Made by a program: the position numbers and the translations under genes. From Myxococcales bacterium (GTDB lineage: Bacteria > Myxococcota_A > Bradymonadia > Bradymonadales > GCA-2716585): a DNA stretch of 64,000 bases. The DNA lies in contig PBBL01000058.1 of the NCBI GenBank assembly GCA_002716585.1, forward strand, positions 1-64,000, written 5' to 3'. How positions within the stretch are numbered: the stretch's first letter is position 1; every line of letters begins with the position of its first letter. The notes beneath the pieces are model-generated. The model was not told where the DNA came from. It saw only the letters and a program-made list of their open reading frames with translations, and made no database searches. Of the stretch, positions 16,674-26,104 are shown piece after piece.

Positions 16674-17141
16674 ATGTCCGGCGACAACATCAAAGTCATC
16701 ACCCGTAACCGCAAGGCGCGTCACAACTTCTTCGTGGCGGACACCTTCGAGGCGGGCTTGATCCTGGTCGGCAGCGAGGTCAAGAGCCTGCGCGATGGCA
16801 AGATCAGCCTGACCGACAGCTACGCCCGGTTCGAGAACAACGAGCTGTGGCTGGTCAAGGCCCACATCAACCCCTACAAGAACGCCACCCACCAGAACCA
16901 CGAGCCCGAGCGGCCGAGGAAGCTCCTGCTACACAAGTTCGAGCTGCGCCGCCTCCAGGGCAAGGTGCAGGAGGCGGGCTTCACGCTGATCCCGCTGTCG
17001 GTCTACTTCAAGAATGGCCGCGCCAAGGTCGAGCTGGGCCTGTGCAAGGGCAAGAAGCTCTACGACAAGCGCCACGAGCTTCGCAAGAAGACCCACGCCC
17101 GCGACATCGAGCGCGCCCGCCGGGACTACCGCCACAACTGA
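16674..17141 (+). CDS. smpB: SsrA-binding protein SmpB
   Basis: A 155-residue protein of normal length. It carries the family phrases ITRNRKARHNFFV, GLILVGSEVKSLRDGKISLTDSY, and NPYKNATHQNHEPERPRKLLLH. The C-terminal basic tail (KKLYDKRHELRKKTHARDIERARRDYR) enters the ribosomal mRNA channel in trans-translation. AAGGAG precedes the ATG. No ssrA (tmRNA) gene was seen in the window. It ends 8 bases from the converging prolyl oligopeptidase gene. Confidence 0.98.
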   Translation: MSGDNIKVITRNRKARHNFFVADTFEAGLILVGSEVKSLRDGKISLTDSYARFENNELWLVKAHINPYKNATHQNHEPERPRKLLLHKFELRRLQGKVQEAGFTLIPLSVYFKNGRAKVELGLCKGKKLYDKRHELRKKTHARDIERARRDYRHN

Positions 17142-17149
17142 CCAGCCGC

Positions 17150-19303
17150 TCAGCGCGGCGTCATCCCGAAGTGGTGCATCAAAAACGCGTAGACGTCCGC
17201 GCCCTCCTCAACGTACTGCCGAACCCGATCCGCGCCTCCGTGGCCTGCGTCCTTCTCCACCCGGAGGAGGATCGGCCCGCCGCCGTCGGTGGCGGACTGG
17301 AGCGCCGCGACCATCTTACGGGCGTGGAGCGGATCGACCCGGTCGTCGTGCTCGGGTGAGAGCATCAAGAACGGCGGGTAGGTCTCGCCGGGCTTGACGT
17401 TGTGGTAGGGCGAGTAGGCGAGCAGCGCCTTGAACTGCTCCTCGTCGTCCGCCGAGCCGTACTCAGGGATCCAGGTCTTGCCGCTGCCGAACAGGTGGTA
17501 GCGGACCATGTCCAGCAGCGGCGCGGCGCAGACGCCCGCCCCGAACAGGTCGGGGCGCTGGGTCCCCGCCGCGCCCACCAGGAGCCCGCCGTTGGAGCCG
17601 CCCCGGATCGCCAGCCGCTCGGACGAGGTGTAGCCCTCGGCGATCAGGTGCTCAGCCGCCGCGATGAAGTCGTCGAAGACGTTCTGCTTCTGGGTCAACA
17701 TCCCGGCGCGGTGCCACTCCTCCCCATACTCCCCGCCGCCGCGCAGGTTGGGCAGCGCGTAGCCGCCGCCCGCCTCAAGCCACGGGAAGACCCCCGCGCG
17801 GAAGTAGGGCTTCATGTTCACGCTGAAGCCCCCATAGCCGTACATCAAGAAGGGCGTCGAGCCGTCGCGGGGCGCGTCCTTGTGGGTGACCACGAACATC
17901 GACACCCGGGTGCCGTCCCGGGAGGTGTACCAGACCTGCTCGACCTTGTAGGGGTCGGGATCGACGTCCACGTCCACCGAGGCCCAGACCGTCGCCCCGC
18001 CCTGGCTCACCGAGGTCTTGTAGATCCGATACGGGATCGTGAGGGCGTTGTACGAGAAGTACATCGTGTCGTCCTCCGGGTCGCCCGTGACCCCGTAGAT
18101 GGCGCCGATCGCGGGCAGCTCGGCCTGCCGGACGAGCTTCCCGTCGAGGTCGTGGATCAGCAGCTCCCCGTAGGCGTTGCGGAGGGTCGTCAGCACGAGG
18201 TGATCGCCCAGGATCGAGACGTTGTCGAGGACCGCGTCGGGCGACTCGGGGATGATCTCGCGCCAGGCGCCGCGATCGGGCTCGCCCGCGGGCGCCTTGA
18301 AGACCCGCTGCTTCGGGGCGCCGTCGTTGGTGACGATGTAGAAGTGCTCCTTCCAGGGCATCACCGAGAACTGCGCGTCCACGCCCACCACGAAGGGCTT
18401 CCACGACGCGTCGCCGCTCGTGAGGTCGCGGATGTAGATGTCCGACGCCCTCCAGCCGTGCCAGACGTAGGCCATCAGCCACCGGCCGTCGCGCGACAGA
18501 TCGACGCCGAGGAACGCCTTGGGGTTGTTGAGGCGCTCGTGCACCACCGGGTCACGCCTGGGGTCCGTCCCGAGCTTGTGGTAGCGGATCTCGGCGTAGC
18601 CGGGGCGCTCCGCGGTCGGGATCGACGGGTCGGTGGGGAGCCAGACGTAGTAGAAGCCGTCGTTGGTCGGGGTCCACTGCGGGTAGCTGTACTTCGCCCC
18701 CTCGATGGTGTCCCCCTTCGAGATCTCCCCGGTGTCCACGTCCATCACGTAGAGGGTGGCCTCGTCGGCGTTGTTGACCTGGACCTTGTAGGCCACTCGC
18801 CGCCCGTCCCAGCTCGGGACCACCGCGCCGAGCGACACGTTCTCGCCCTCGCCGCCCATCGTGTTTGGATCGAGCAGGACGCGCTCGGGGCCGCCCTCCG
18901 CGCGCCAGTAGCTGATCGCCTTCTCCCGATCGGCGTGGCGTCGGCTGTAGAAGAAGCGATCGCCGCGCCGCGACGGCGCCGACACCGAGTCGATGTAGTA
19001 CAGCTCGCCGAAGCGCTTCGCGAGCACGTCGCGGCCCGCCATCTTCGCCAGGTACCCGCGCGCCAGCGCGTCCTGGGCTCCGGTCCACGCCTTCACCTCC
19101 GGCGCCTCTTCGTCTTCAAGCCACCGCCACGGGTCGGCGACCTCCACCCCGAACAGCGTCTCGCGGACCGCCTCCTGCTTCGACTCGGGGTAGACCAGCT
19201 TCTCGGCCACGGGAACCTCATCCGACGCTCGCATCTGCTCGCCTCCACCGCACGACGCCGCGACGACGCCAACCAGACAACACGCCACAAGTTCAACACG
19301 CAT
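17150..19303 (-). CDS. Prolyl oligopeptidase (S9A) lipoprotein
   Basis: A 717-residue serine peptidase. The ATG at 19303 with GGGAGGT gives a signal peptide ending in the lipobox VAASC, so the enzyme is exported and probably membrane-anchored. Residues about 35-440 form the beta-propeller ([17 protein letters not shown] is the S9A opening). The catalytic alpha/beta-hydrolase domain has Ser about 570 in GGSNGG, Asp about 653 in HDDRV and His about 688 in GHGG. The family cleaves short peptides after proline. Length fits the family. The in-frame ATG at 19327 is less likely because it breaks the signal peptide spacing. Confidence 0.93.
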   Translation of the reverse strand: MRVELVACCLVGVVAASCGGGEQMRASDEVPVAEKLVYPESKQEAVRETLFGVEVADPWRWLEDEEAPEVKAWTGAQDALARGYLAKMAGRDVLAKRFGELYYIDSVSAPSRRGDRFFYSRRHADREKAISYWRAEGGPERVLLDPNTMGGEGENVSLGAVVPSWDGRRVAYKVQVNNADEATLYVMDVDTGEISKGDTIEGAKYSYPQWTPTNDGFYYVWLPTDPSIPTAERPGYAEIRYHKLGTDPRRDPVVHERLNNPKAFLGVDLSRDGRWLMAYVWHGWRASDIYIRDLTSGDASWKPFVVGVDAQFSVMPWKEHFYIVTNDGAPKQRVFKAPAGEPDRGAWREIIPESPDAVLDNVSILGDHLVLTTLRNAYGELLIHDLDGKLVRQAELPAIGAIYGVTGDPEDDTMYFSYNALTIPYRIYKTSVSQGGATVWASVDVDVDPDPYKVEQVWYTSRDGTRVSMFVVTHKDAPRDGSTPFLMYGYGGFSVNMKPYFRAGVFPWLEAGGGYALPNLRGGGEYGEEWHRAGMLTQKQNVFDDFIAAAEHLIAEGYTSSERLAIRGGSNGGLLVGAAGTQRPDLFGAGVCAAPLLDMVRYHLFGSGKTWIPEYGSADDEEQFKALLAYSPYHNVKPGETYPPFLMLSPEHDDRVDPLHARKMVAALQSATDGGGPILLRVEKDAGHGGADRVRQYVEEGADVYAFLMHHFGMTPR

Positions 19304-19460
19304 GGGCACCTCCCCTCTCCCAGCCATGGCCTCATGAAGTACCCCATCCCGGCCTTGAAAGGCCAGCCCTCGCGGCTTCCTTCATGTCCTGCTATGCTGC
19401 GCGGGCCAGGTCACATGAACCTGGAGGACGGACTGACGTGTGATGCCCCAGTGAGCTCGT

Positions 19461-20627
19461 ATGATGCTTCCGCGACCTACACCGAGCGACGCGACCAGAC
19501 GACCTGGACCCACCCTGCTGGTGCTCCTCATGGCACTCGCGACCCTCGCCGGTTGCCCTGAGGAGGGCAACGAGGGGGTCCCCTGCGACCTCAACAGCGA
19601 CTGCGTGGTCGAGGGCCAGCGATGCATCGACGGCCAGTGCGCCTACGAGTGCGTGGAGGACGTCGATTGCACCGAAGGGCTGGTGTGTCAGAGCAACCGC
19701 TGCGCTGAACCCATGACGCCCTGCCGCGCGGACGAGGACTGCGCCTACGCCCACGAGTGCCTTCAAGGGCTGTGCTCCCCCATCGACGGCTTCTGCCTGC
19801 GCAACAGCGACTGCCAGAGCGGCTTCGTGTGCTCGCGCGATCAGCAGGTGTGCGTTGAGGAGGGCTCCGAGGTCGAGTGTGTCACCACCGGCGACTGCTT
19901 CGCGGGCGAGATCTGCTCGGGCGGCGCCTGCGTCCCCGAGCCCGAACCCGACTGCGTCGACGCGAGCGACTGCTTCGCGGGTGAGATCTGCTCGGGCGGC
20001 GAGTGCGTCACCGACCCCGGACCCGAGTGCACCCGCAACGACGAGTGCGGCATCGGGGAGGTGTGCACCGGCGGTGAGTGCGTGGACGCCGATCCGGAGT
20101 GCGTGCGCAACAGCGACTGCCGCGATGACCTGATCTGCGAGGGCGGTGAGTGCGTCCCTGAGTGCACCACCGATCGCGACTGCGACGTCGGCATGGTCTG
20201 CGACCAGGGGCGCTGCGAGGAGGACACCAGCGGGATGACCTCCAACGGCACAACCGGGCAGGACAACGCCTACAGCGGGCAGTTTCGGCTGTCATCCAAC
20301 GCAGGCATCCAGAACTGCAACGATTTCATCAACATCCAGTACGAGGCGCGCGAGGTGACCGCCGTACAGAACGGCTCGGCCTACACCTTCATCTTCCCCA
20401 CCAGCGTCTACGACGGCGCGCTCACCGGCAACTCCTTCCAGGTGTCGTGGTCGGGCTTCCAGCAGACCACCGCCGCCTGCGGCGACATGAACACCGCGAA
20501 CACCTACAACGGCGTCTTCAGCAGCCCGGACTTCTTCCAGGGCACGCTCACCAGCGAGTTCTACTTCCAGGTCGGCTCGTGCAACTGCACGCTGTTCTTC
20601 CCGATCACAGGGTCCCGCCTCCAGTAG
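19461..20627 (+). CDS. Cys-rich lipoprotein with C-terminal beta domain
   Basis: A 388-residue protein. The signal peptide ends in a classic lipobox LAGC (residue about 32). Nine or so short Cys-rich repeats follow, of the form C-x-x-x-x-DC-x-x-G-x-x-C-x-x-G-x-C (for example ECTRNDECGIGEVC). They are like those in the two large lipoproteins at 5.4 and 11.4 kb. The last 115 residues (from AYSGQFRLSS) are a different, Cys-poor, probably beta-rich domain ending SCNCTLFFPITGS. The ribosome site is weak. No enzyme motif. A palindromic element follows the stop by 13 bases. Confidence 0.8.
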   Translation: MMLPRPTPSDATRRPGPTLLVLLMALATLAGCPEEGNEGVPCDLNSDCVVEGQRCIDGQCAYECVEDVDCTEGLVCQSNRCAEPMTPCRADEDCAYAHECLQGLCSPIDGFCLRNSDCQSGFVCSRDQQVCVEEGSEVECVTTGDCFAGEICSGGACVPEPEPDCVDASDCFAGEICSGGECVTDPGPECTRNDECGIGEVCTGGECVDADPECVRNSDCRDDLICEGGECVPECTTDRDCDVGMVCDQGRCEEDTSGMTSNGTTGQDNAYSGQFRLSSNAGIQNCNDFINIQYEAREVTAVQNGSAYTFIFPTSVYDGALTGNSFQVSWSGFQQTTAACGDMNTANTYNGVFSSPDFFQGTLTSEFYFQVGSCNCTLFFPITGSRLQ

Positions 20628-20639
20628 GACGAACCCGTG

Positions 20640-20769
20640 ATACCAACTCGTGTAGAAAGGTAGCTGCAAAGCAGCGGTGTGTAGATGGACTCAGCCATTC
20701 AGATTTGCTCAGTATTTTTGTATTCAACTCGCTGAGTTCATCACACAACCTTTCTACACGAGTTCATAT
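20640..20769. repeat. Dispersed palindromic element, copy 2 (complete)
   Basis: A 130-bp element with 17-bp perfect terminal inverted repeats: AACTCGTGTAGAAAGGT at 20645-20661 and its complement at 20748-20764. Less perfect pairing (ATAYN outside, and GACTCAGCC with CGCTGAGTT inside) extends the arms. The left arm contains an extra small hairpin, GCTGC-AAA-GCAGC. The centre is AT-rich (20697-20729, 33 bases) unlike the GC-rich host. Copy 1 at the window start has the same geometry. There is no open reading frame, so it is a MITE-like or REP-like element, or a structured RNA. Confidence 0.85.
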
Positions 20770-20795
20770 GAATCGACACGGGTTGGCGTGAGGCG

Positions 20796-21746
20796 CTACG
20801 GATCGGCCGCGCAGCGAAAGCCGGTGTAGACGTTGTGGTGGTTCGGCGCGAAGCCACCGCGGCTCGTGCTTCGGAGCACCGAGGGGTCGCTGGCCCAGGA
20901 GCCGCCGCGGACCACCCGGGCGGCGCTCTCCTGATCGTTGATCGGGTTGCTCGTGGGCGACCGGGCGTAGAAGCCCGGGTCCTCAAAGTCCTGCACCCAC
21001 TCCGACGCGTTCCCGGCGGCGTCCATGAGGCCGTAGGCGCTCATCCCCGTCGGCGCGCTCCCCACCGGCGCGGTCGCCCCCACGCCGCAGCCAGGCTCCT
21101 CCTGGTCGGGGCTGTGGTGTCGAGCCCGGTCGCAGTCAACCCCGGCGTTGCCCCAGGGAAAGAGCCACCCGGCGGGGCCTCGGGCGGCCTTCTCCCACTC
21201 GGCCTCGGTCGGCAGCCGCTTGCCCGCCCAACGGCAGTAGGCGCCCGCGTTGTCCCAGGTGACGCAGACCGCGGGCTGGCGCGCGGCGCCAAAGCGGGCC
21301 GCGACGTCCTCATCGGGGAGGCTGACGCGCCACCCCCCCGTGTCCCAGAGCTGACAGGAGGCCCACTCGCGCTCGGGGCAGGCGCCTGCGTCCACGCAGG
21401 CCTGGTAACGGGCGTTGGTCACCTCGTGGACGTCGATCCAGAACGCGTCCAGCGTCACCTCCGCCTGAGGGGCCTCGATGAGGTACCAGGGGCGGCGGCA
21501 CTGCCCGGGGCGGGCGTCCTCGCACATGAGGAAGGCGTACTCGACCTCGCCCCAGGTGCTGCCGCGGAGGAAGCTCCCGGCGGGGATCCAGGCCATGGAG
21601 GCGCCGTCCTGGCCGCGCTCATCCAGCTCCGGGGAGATGCCCAGCTCCGCCCCTGGCCCTCGGAGCCCGTGGCAGGCCACCACGGAGATCAGGAGGAGCG
21701 CGGCGACGCTCCAGGCTGCTCGGGACGGTGTGGTGCCCCGCGTCAC
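20796..21746 (-). CDS. FGE/SUMF1-fold lipoprotein without catalytic cysteines
   Basis: A 316-residue protein. I place the start at a GTG (21746) that begins one base after the TPR gene's stop codon, giving a lipoprotein signal ending SVVAC. The C-type lectin-like SUMF1 fold is clear: [70 protein letters not shown] and RGGSW. True formylglycine-generating enzymes have a Cys pair after RGGS; here the segment is [19 protein letters not shown] with no Cys. So it is unlikely to make formylglycine. Non-catalytic members often bind other proteins or ligands. It should be translationally coupled to the TPR gene. Confidence 0.88.
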   Translation of the reverse strand: MTRGTTPSRAAWSVAALLLISVVACHGLRGPGAELGISPELDERGQDGASMAWIPAGSFLRGSTWGEVEYAFLMCEDARPGQCRRPWYLIEAPQAEVTLDAFWIDVHEVTNARYQACVDAGACPEREWASCQLWDTGGWRVSLPDEDVAARFGAARQPAVCVTWDNAGAYCRWAGKRLPTEAEWEKAARGPAGWLFPWGNAGVDCDRARHHSPDQEEPGCGVGATAPVGSAPTGMSAYGLMDAAGNASEWVQDFEDPGFYARSPTSNPINDQESAARVVRGGSWASDPSVLRSTSRGGFAPNHHNVYTGFRCAADP

Positions 21747-21747
21747 G

Positions 21748-24315
21748 TCAAGCCACGACCAGGCGCGCCACACGGGCCTGAGCGTCAGGGAAGATGTGCG
21801 GGTACTCGATGACCTTCTGGAAGTAGCCAGCGGCGAGATCGTGTTGTCCGAGGAGTTCATAGGAGAGGCCAAGCCGGTAATCGATGTGGAGCAGCAGCTC
21901 GGTGGCGCTGTGGACGTACTGCACAGACTGCTCGAACAGCTCGATGGCCTGGTGGATGTCGTTGTTCTCCAGGTAGCACTGCCCCATCCAGAACAGGGAC
22001 TGGGCGATCTCCTGACCCGCCTGCGCGGCCTCCTGAAACTCGTTGACCGCGTCCTGGTAGAGCCCCAGCTCGCGGAAGGCGAGCCCCAGCTCAAAGTGAC
22101 CGCTCATCTCGGGGTCCTCGTAGAGGGCGAGTGGGAGGCCGCTCTCGTTCAGGGCGCCGTCGGAGGCCTGCGGCGTGTGGCTGGACGCGCTGTGGTGTGC
22201 CTCGGGCAGGGGGGTGTGGGGGGTCTGGCCACCGAGCGCCTGCTCGATCGCCGCGTAGCGCTCAAGGACCGCCGGGTGATCGGGCCAGCGGCTCATGATC
22301 TCGACGAGCGTCGCTCGGGCCTCCTCGTAGAGGCCCTGCTTGAAGTAGAAGTCGCACTCGGCCAGATCCAGGCCCAGGTCGTCGGGCAGGCTGTCGGGGG
22401 CCTGTGACAGATCGGCCTGGCCCTGACCGTAGGAGGAGGTGGGGGAGCGGTGCGCGAACTCCTGCCCGGCGATCTGCTCGAAGGAGACGTTGGCGGCGGT
22501 GGAGTCGTTGAAGTCCAGGGAGGCGTCGAAGCTCTCCATGATGTCGTCGGTGGACAGCTCGGCGACGTCCATGGAGAGGTTGGCGGCGTCGAGGTTGGCG
22601 GACGAGCCGGAGGGGTCGAGCGCCTCGGCGCCGAAGTCGACGTCGATGGAGACCAGCTCGTCGTCCACGGCGTCGAGGTCCTGGATCTCCAGCTCATCCA
22701 GCTCGTTGGCGCGCCCCTGCTTGCGCATGTGCTCCTGGAAATGCTCCTCCAGGTCTTCGGGCATCTTGAACTGCCCGGTGAGCGACGCGTCGTTGGAGAT
22801 CGGCTCGGCGCCCGCCTGCTCCATCATGACGTTATCGCCTGCGAGTTCGGCGAGGATGGCGTCCACGGACGCGAGGTCGGGGAAGGCCTCGGTGGGCAGC
22901 TGCTCGACGCGCGGGAACAGCTGCTCCCAGGTGAGGCCCCACTGTTGAAGCATCGCCTGCGCGGGGTCGCTGTGGGGCATGATCTGGAGCGCCTCCTTGA
23001 GGTAGCTCACAGCGCGCTCCCAGTCAGCCTGAACGCACAGCTGGGCCATGCGGAGCAGCTCATCCACGGCCTGGGGGTAGTAGCCGGTCTGGAAGTAGAT
23101 CTCCTTGAGGCGCTCCATCGCGTCGAGGTTGGTGGAGTCGAGCGCGAAGACCTTGCTGAGGTGATCGTTGGCCTGATCGAAGAGGCCGTACTTGATGTAG
23201 ACGTCGGTCTCAACGAGGAGGCGCTGCACCTCGGGGTTCTCCTCCTTGTACTGCGGCTCCGCTGGCGCGGGGCCCCCAGCCGCGGCCGCCTGGGGAGGGG
23301 GCTGCGGGGGGAGGCCGCCGGTGGAGGGGGGCTGCTGGGGAGGTTGGGCGAAGGGGTTCTGCTGGGCGTCCTGGATCGCCTCGAACTCGCCGGTCGAGAT
23401 GGGCGCGAGCAGCTCGCTGTCGAGCATCTCAACCTTGAGCGCCTCGGTGGCCTCCTGGTCTTCGGGCACGTGCTCAAGGACCTGCTCCCAGGTGGCCCGG
23501 GCGTCGTCCTCCTGCTTGAGGCGGTCGTGGGCGCGGGCCTTCTCGCGGAGGACCTGGATCGCCTTCTCGTTCTGGTTGAGGGCGAAGAACACCTTGACGA
23601 GGAGCCCCAGGGTCTCGGTGTCGTGCGGGTCGGCCTTGAAGCACAGCTGGAGCTTGGCGAGGGCGCGGCGCGCGTCCCCGCGGTCGAGGTAGACGCGGAC
23701 CAGCTCCTTGACGCGATCGAGGGCCTCAGGCTGGTGGAAGATCAGCCGCTCGGCGACCTTGATGTAGTCCTCGACGCGGCCGCTCTCCTTGAGGTGATCG
23801 GCCGCGGCGGCGAACTGGATGATCGCCTGGGGGTTGTCGCCCAGCTTGGAGAAGTGCTCGGCGAGCTTGATGCGGACCCCGACGTTGGAGGGATCCATCT
23901 CCAGCATCCGGTTGAGGATGCGCACGTAGCCTTCGGAGTCGCCGCCGTTGAGCATGAGCTGGGCGACGGCGTTGTAGTAGGCGACCGCGTCGCTCATCCG
24001 TCCTTGCTGGAGGTAGGCCTCGGCCAGCCGGGTGAGGATGGTGACGTTCTCGGGGGTGATCTGGATGATCCGCTTGTAGACCGCCACGGCCTTGAGCATG
24101 AAGCCCTGCGCGGCGTGCGCGCGGGCGACGTACTCGAAGGCGGCGACGGCGCTGTCGATGTTGCCGAGCTTGGCGTGCAGATCGCCGACCTTGAGGCGAA
24201 TCCGCAGGTCACCCGGGTCCTCAGCGACGATGCGTTCGTATTCGCGAACGGCGCGGGCGAGGTTTCCCTTGCTGGCATACTTCTGAGCGGCAGCGAGGAC
24301 TTTCTGCTTGTTCAC
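21748..24315 (-). CDS. Large TPR-repeat protein
   Basis: An 855-residue soluble protein with no signal peptide. Residues 1-290 hold at least seven TPR-like units (NLARAVREYERIVAEDPGDLRIRLKVGDLHAKLG and following). A Pro/Gln-rich linker (about 315-350) follows, then two to three more TPRs, an acidic linker (about 500-640), and a C-terminal TPR block (ALYEDPEMSGHFELGLAFRELGLYQDAVNEFQEA). Such proteins are scaffolds. It lies 59 bases downstream of efp on the same strand and is the fourth gene of a run with the roadblock gene; it could be a partner of the FGE-like lipoprotein only if the latter has a cytoplasmic contact, which the signal peptide makes unlikely. Confidence 0.85.
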   Translation of the reverse strand: MNKQKVLAAAQKYASKGNLARAVREYERIVAEDPGDLRIRLKVGDLHAKLGNIDSAVAAFEYVARAHAAQGFMLKAVAVYKRIIQITPENVTILTRLAEAYLQQGRMSDAVAYYNAVAQLMLNGGDSEGYVRILNRMLEMDPSNVGVRIKLAEHFSKLGDNPQAIIQFAAAADHLKESGRVEDYIKVAERLIFHQPEALDRVKELVRVYLDRGDARRALAKLQLCFKADPHDTETLGLLVKVFFALNQNEKAIQVLREKARAHDRLKQEDDARATWEQVLEHVPEDQEATEALKVEMLDSELLAPISTGEFEAIQDAQQNPFAQPPQQPPSTGGLPPQPPPQAAAAGGPAPAEPQYKEENPEVQRLLVETDVYIKYGLFDQANDHLSKVFALDSTNLDAMERLKEIYFQTGYYPQAVDELLRMAQLCVQADWERAVSYLKEALQIMPHSDPAQAMLQQWGLTWEQLFPRVEQLPTEAFPDLASVDAILAELAGDNVMMEQAGAEPISNDASLTGQFKMPEDLEEHFQEHMRKQGRANELDELEIQDLDAVDDELVSIDVDFGAEALDPSGSSANLDAANLSMDVAELSTDDIMESFDASLDFNDSTAANVSFEQIAGQEFAHRSPTSSYGQGQADLSQAPDSLPDDLGLDLAECDFYFKQGLYEEARATLVEIMSRWPDHPAVLERYAAIEQALGGQTPHTPLPEAHHSASSHTPQASDGALNESGLPLALYEDPEMSGHFELGLAFRELGLYQDAVNEFQEAAQAGQEIAQSLFWMGQCYLENNDIHQAIELFEQSVQYVHSATELLLHIDYRLGLSYELLGQHDLAAGYFQKVIEYPHIFPDAQARVARLVVA

Positions 24316-24374
24316 GTCTTTGACATCCTCCGAGACCCATCGCGTGGAACAACCGGCTGCGTTCCGGCGAGGAT

Positions 24375-24938
24375 CTACTCCTTGACGCGTTCGACATACT
24401 CGCCGGTGCGGGTGTCGACCTTGATCAGCTCGTCCTCCTCCAGGTAGAGGGGCACGTTGACGATGTGGCCCGTCTCCAGGGTGGCGGGCTTGGAGCCGCC
24501 GCTGGCGGTGTCGCCCTTGACGCCGGGGTCGGTCTGGGTGACCCGAAGGTTGACGAAGTTGGGCAGCTCGACGTTGATCGGGCTCCCGTTGTGGAACAGC
24601 ACCGTGACGTTGACGTTGTCCTTCATGAAGGGCAGGACATCCTCAAGCGCGGCGCCGTCGATGCGGCTCTGCTCGTAGGTGGTGTTGTCCATGAAGACGT
24701 AGTGCGGCTCGTCGAGGTAGAGGTACTGCATCTCGCGCTCTTCAAGGTCGGGCTTGTCGACCTTGTCGCCCGAGCGGAAGTTCTTGTTGAGCACGCTGCC
24801 GGTGATCAGGCTCTTGTAGCGGGTCTTGACGAACGCCACGCCCTTGCCCGGCTTGACGTGTTGGCAGTCGACGATGATGAAGGGTTCGCCGTCGATCTCG
24901 ATCTTGAGGTTCTTGCGGAAGTCGGTGGTTGAGTACAT
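24375..24938 (-). CDS. efp: Elongation factor P
   Basis: A 187-residue protein, the exact family length. EF-P enters stalled ribosomes to help form Pro-Pro bonds. MYSTTDFRKNLKIEIDGEPF is the typical start; the tip loop is HVKPGKG, placing Lys at residue 32, so modification by a lysine-type pathway is possible. Later motifs match: YLYLDEPHYVFMDNTTYEQ and the C-terminal TGHIVNVPLYLEEDELIKVDTRTGEYVERVKE. A GAGGAG site lies 11 bases before the ATG at 24938; the long upstream extension in frame is not coding. It follows aroQ by 82 bases, a common pairing. Confidence 0.97.
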   Translation of the reverse strand: MYSTTDFRKNLKIEIDGEPFIIVDCQHVKPGKGVAFVKTRYKSLITGSVLNKNFRSGDKVDKPDLEEREMQYLYLDEPHYVFMDNTTYEQSRIDGAALEDVLPFMKDNVNVTVLFHNGSPINVELPNFVNLRVTQTDPGVKGDTASGGSKPATLETGHIVNVPLYLEEDELIKVDTRTGEYVERVKE

Positions 24939-25020
24939 GGGAGGTTGATCTCCTCGTTCAAAGCAACAGTTGAGGCGCCCTGGACGTGGCGCCGGGATAA
25001 GCTCGCCGTGTGGCCTCGCC

Positions 25021-25515
25021 TCAGGTGTTCGCGCGGCGTCGCGCGACCTGGAGGTCATGGATGGCCCCTCGCAGGGCAAGCATATACCCGAACGGACCAA
25101 AACCCATCAAGCGACTACGGCAGACATCTGCAAACAACGACGTGTGCCGAAACGGCTCACGCTGGTACACGTTCGTGATGTGCACCTCGTAGCTGGGAAC
25201 ATCCACCGCGAGGACCGCGTCGCGAAGGGCGACGCTGGTGTGGGTCAACCCGGCCGGGTTGATCAGCAGCGCGTCGATGCGCCCTCTGGACTGGTGCAGC
25301 CAGTCGATCAGCTCCCCCTCATGGTTGCTCTGACGACACGACACCGAGGCTCCGAGGTCGCGACCAAGCGCCTCAAGCTCCTGATTCAACTCAGCCAGGG
25401 TCATCGTACCATACCGCTCGGGCTCGCGCACCCCAAGGAGGTTGAGGTTCGGCCCGTTGAGGCAGAGGATCGCCCACGTGGGGTCGGCGCTGGGTTGTTC
25501 CAGTTGCTCGCCCAT
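25021..25515 (-). CDS. aroQ: 3-dehydroquinate dehydratase, type II
   Basis: A 164-residue shikimate-pathway enzyme that removes water from 3-dehydroquinate. The family motifs are all there: LNGPNLNLLGVREPERYG (catalytic Tyr in ERYG), QSNHEGELIDWLH, NPAGLTHTSVALRDA, and the catalytic His in YEVHITN. Type II enzymes are dodecamers of about 150 residues; a 12-residue N-terminal extension and a slightly long tail are present. The start codon lies 3 bases after the roadblock gene stop, so the two are translationally linked. Confidence 0.97.
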   Translation of the reverse strand: MGEQLEQPSADPTWAILCLNGPNLNLLGVREPERYGTMTLAELNQELEALGRDLGASVSCRQSNHEGELIDWLHQSRGRIDALLINPAGLTHTSVALRDAVLAVDVPSYEVHITNVYQREPFRHTSLFADVCRSRLMGFGPFGYMLALRGAIHDLQVARRRANT

Positions 25516-25518
25516 CGC

Positions 25519-25875
25519 CTACATCTGCTGTTCAACCCAGGGGGAGATGAGGCGCAGCATCCGAGCGCCTTGATCGAGGTCCGCGCCTGGCTTGAGCGCC
25601 ATGAGCAGCAGGTACTCCTCCTGCACCACGCGCGCCAGCACGGCCATCTCACCGGACAGCAGGCTCATCTCCTCAAGCCCCCCTGCGCCGAACGACGTCG
25701 CCCGCAGCTTCCCGAAGGTGTTCGACAGCTCCACGGCGACGGCGTTGACCAGCTCACCCTCCGTCTCTTTGTTGACGAAGACGCTCGCGATCGGGATCCC
25801 GTCGAACCCGAGCAAGAGACAGGCTCGCGCCCCTTCGATGTGTGCGAGAGTGTGCTTCAGAGTATCCTGGAACAT
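25519..25875 (-). CDS. Roadblock/LC7 domain protein
   Basis: A 118-residue protein made of one roadblock domain. The start at 25875 (MFQDTLKHTL) has GGAGGT; the longer in-frame start is rejected. The pattern ACLLLGFDGIPIASVFV, then a helix (ELVNAVAVELSNTFGKLR), then EEYLLLMALKPGADLDQGARMLR fits the family. Members include MglB, the GTPase-activating partner of the Ras-like GTPase MglA in myxobacteria. No MglA-like gene is in the window, so its GTPase partner is unknown. First gene of the aroQ-efp run. Confidence 0.85.
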   Translation of the reverse strand: MFQDTLKHTLAHIEGARACLLLGFDGIPIASVFVNKETEGELVNAVAVELSNTFGKLRATSFGAGGLEEMSLLSGEMAVLARVVQEEYLLLMALKPGADLDQGARMLRLISPWVEQQM

Positions 25876-26021
25876 CCAGACCTCCGGTCCGCCTGGTGCG
25901 GCCGCCGAGCCGCGGTGTGCTCGGTGACCGGACTTCGTTCGCCTCAACGGGATCAAAGTGCCGCTCTTTGGCAATGAAAGTCAAGCCCGTTGTCACCGAC
26001 ACCGAACCGACCGGCCCCCCA

Positions 26022-26051
26022 TTGCGCCCGGGGCGTGAACGGGTGTATAGT
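26022..26051 (+). promoter_or_regulatory. Sigma-70-like promoter for uvrB
   Basis: TTGCGC at 26022 and TATAGT at 26046 are spaced by 18 bases, about 55 bases before the uvrB ATG. I saw no LexA palindrome overlapping it. Confidence 0.45.
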
Positions 26052-26104
26052 CACCCTCAGGGCGCTCCTGCCCCACCAGACCACACAGCAGGACATCACT
26101 CCCC

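Noticed and set aside
20640-20769. Integron attC site
   Set aside because: The arms lack the RYYYAAC and GTTRRRY core sites and no integrase gene is near.
26022-26104. LexA box upstream of uvrB
   Set aside because: GAACGGGTGTAT only half matches the Gram-positive type box, and no palindrome overlaps the promoter.
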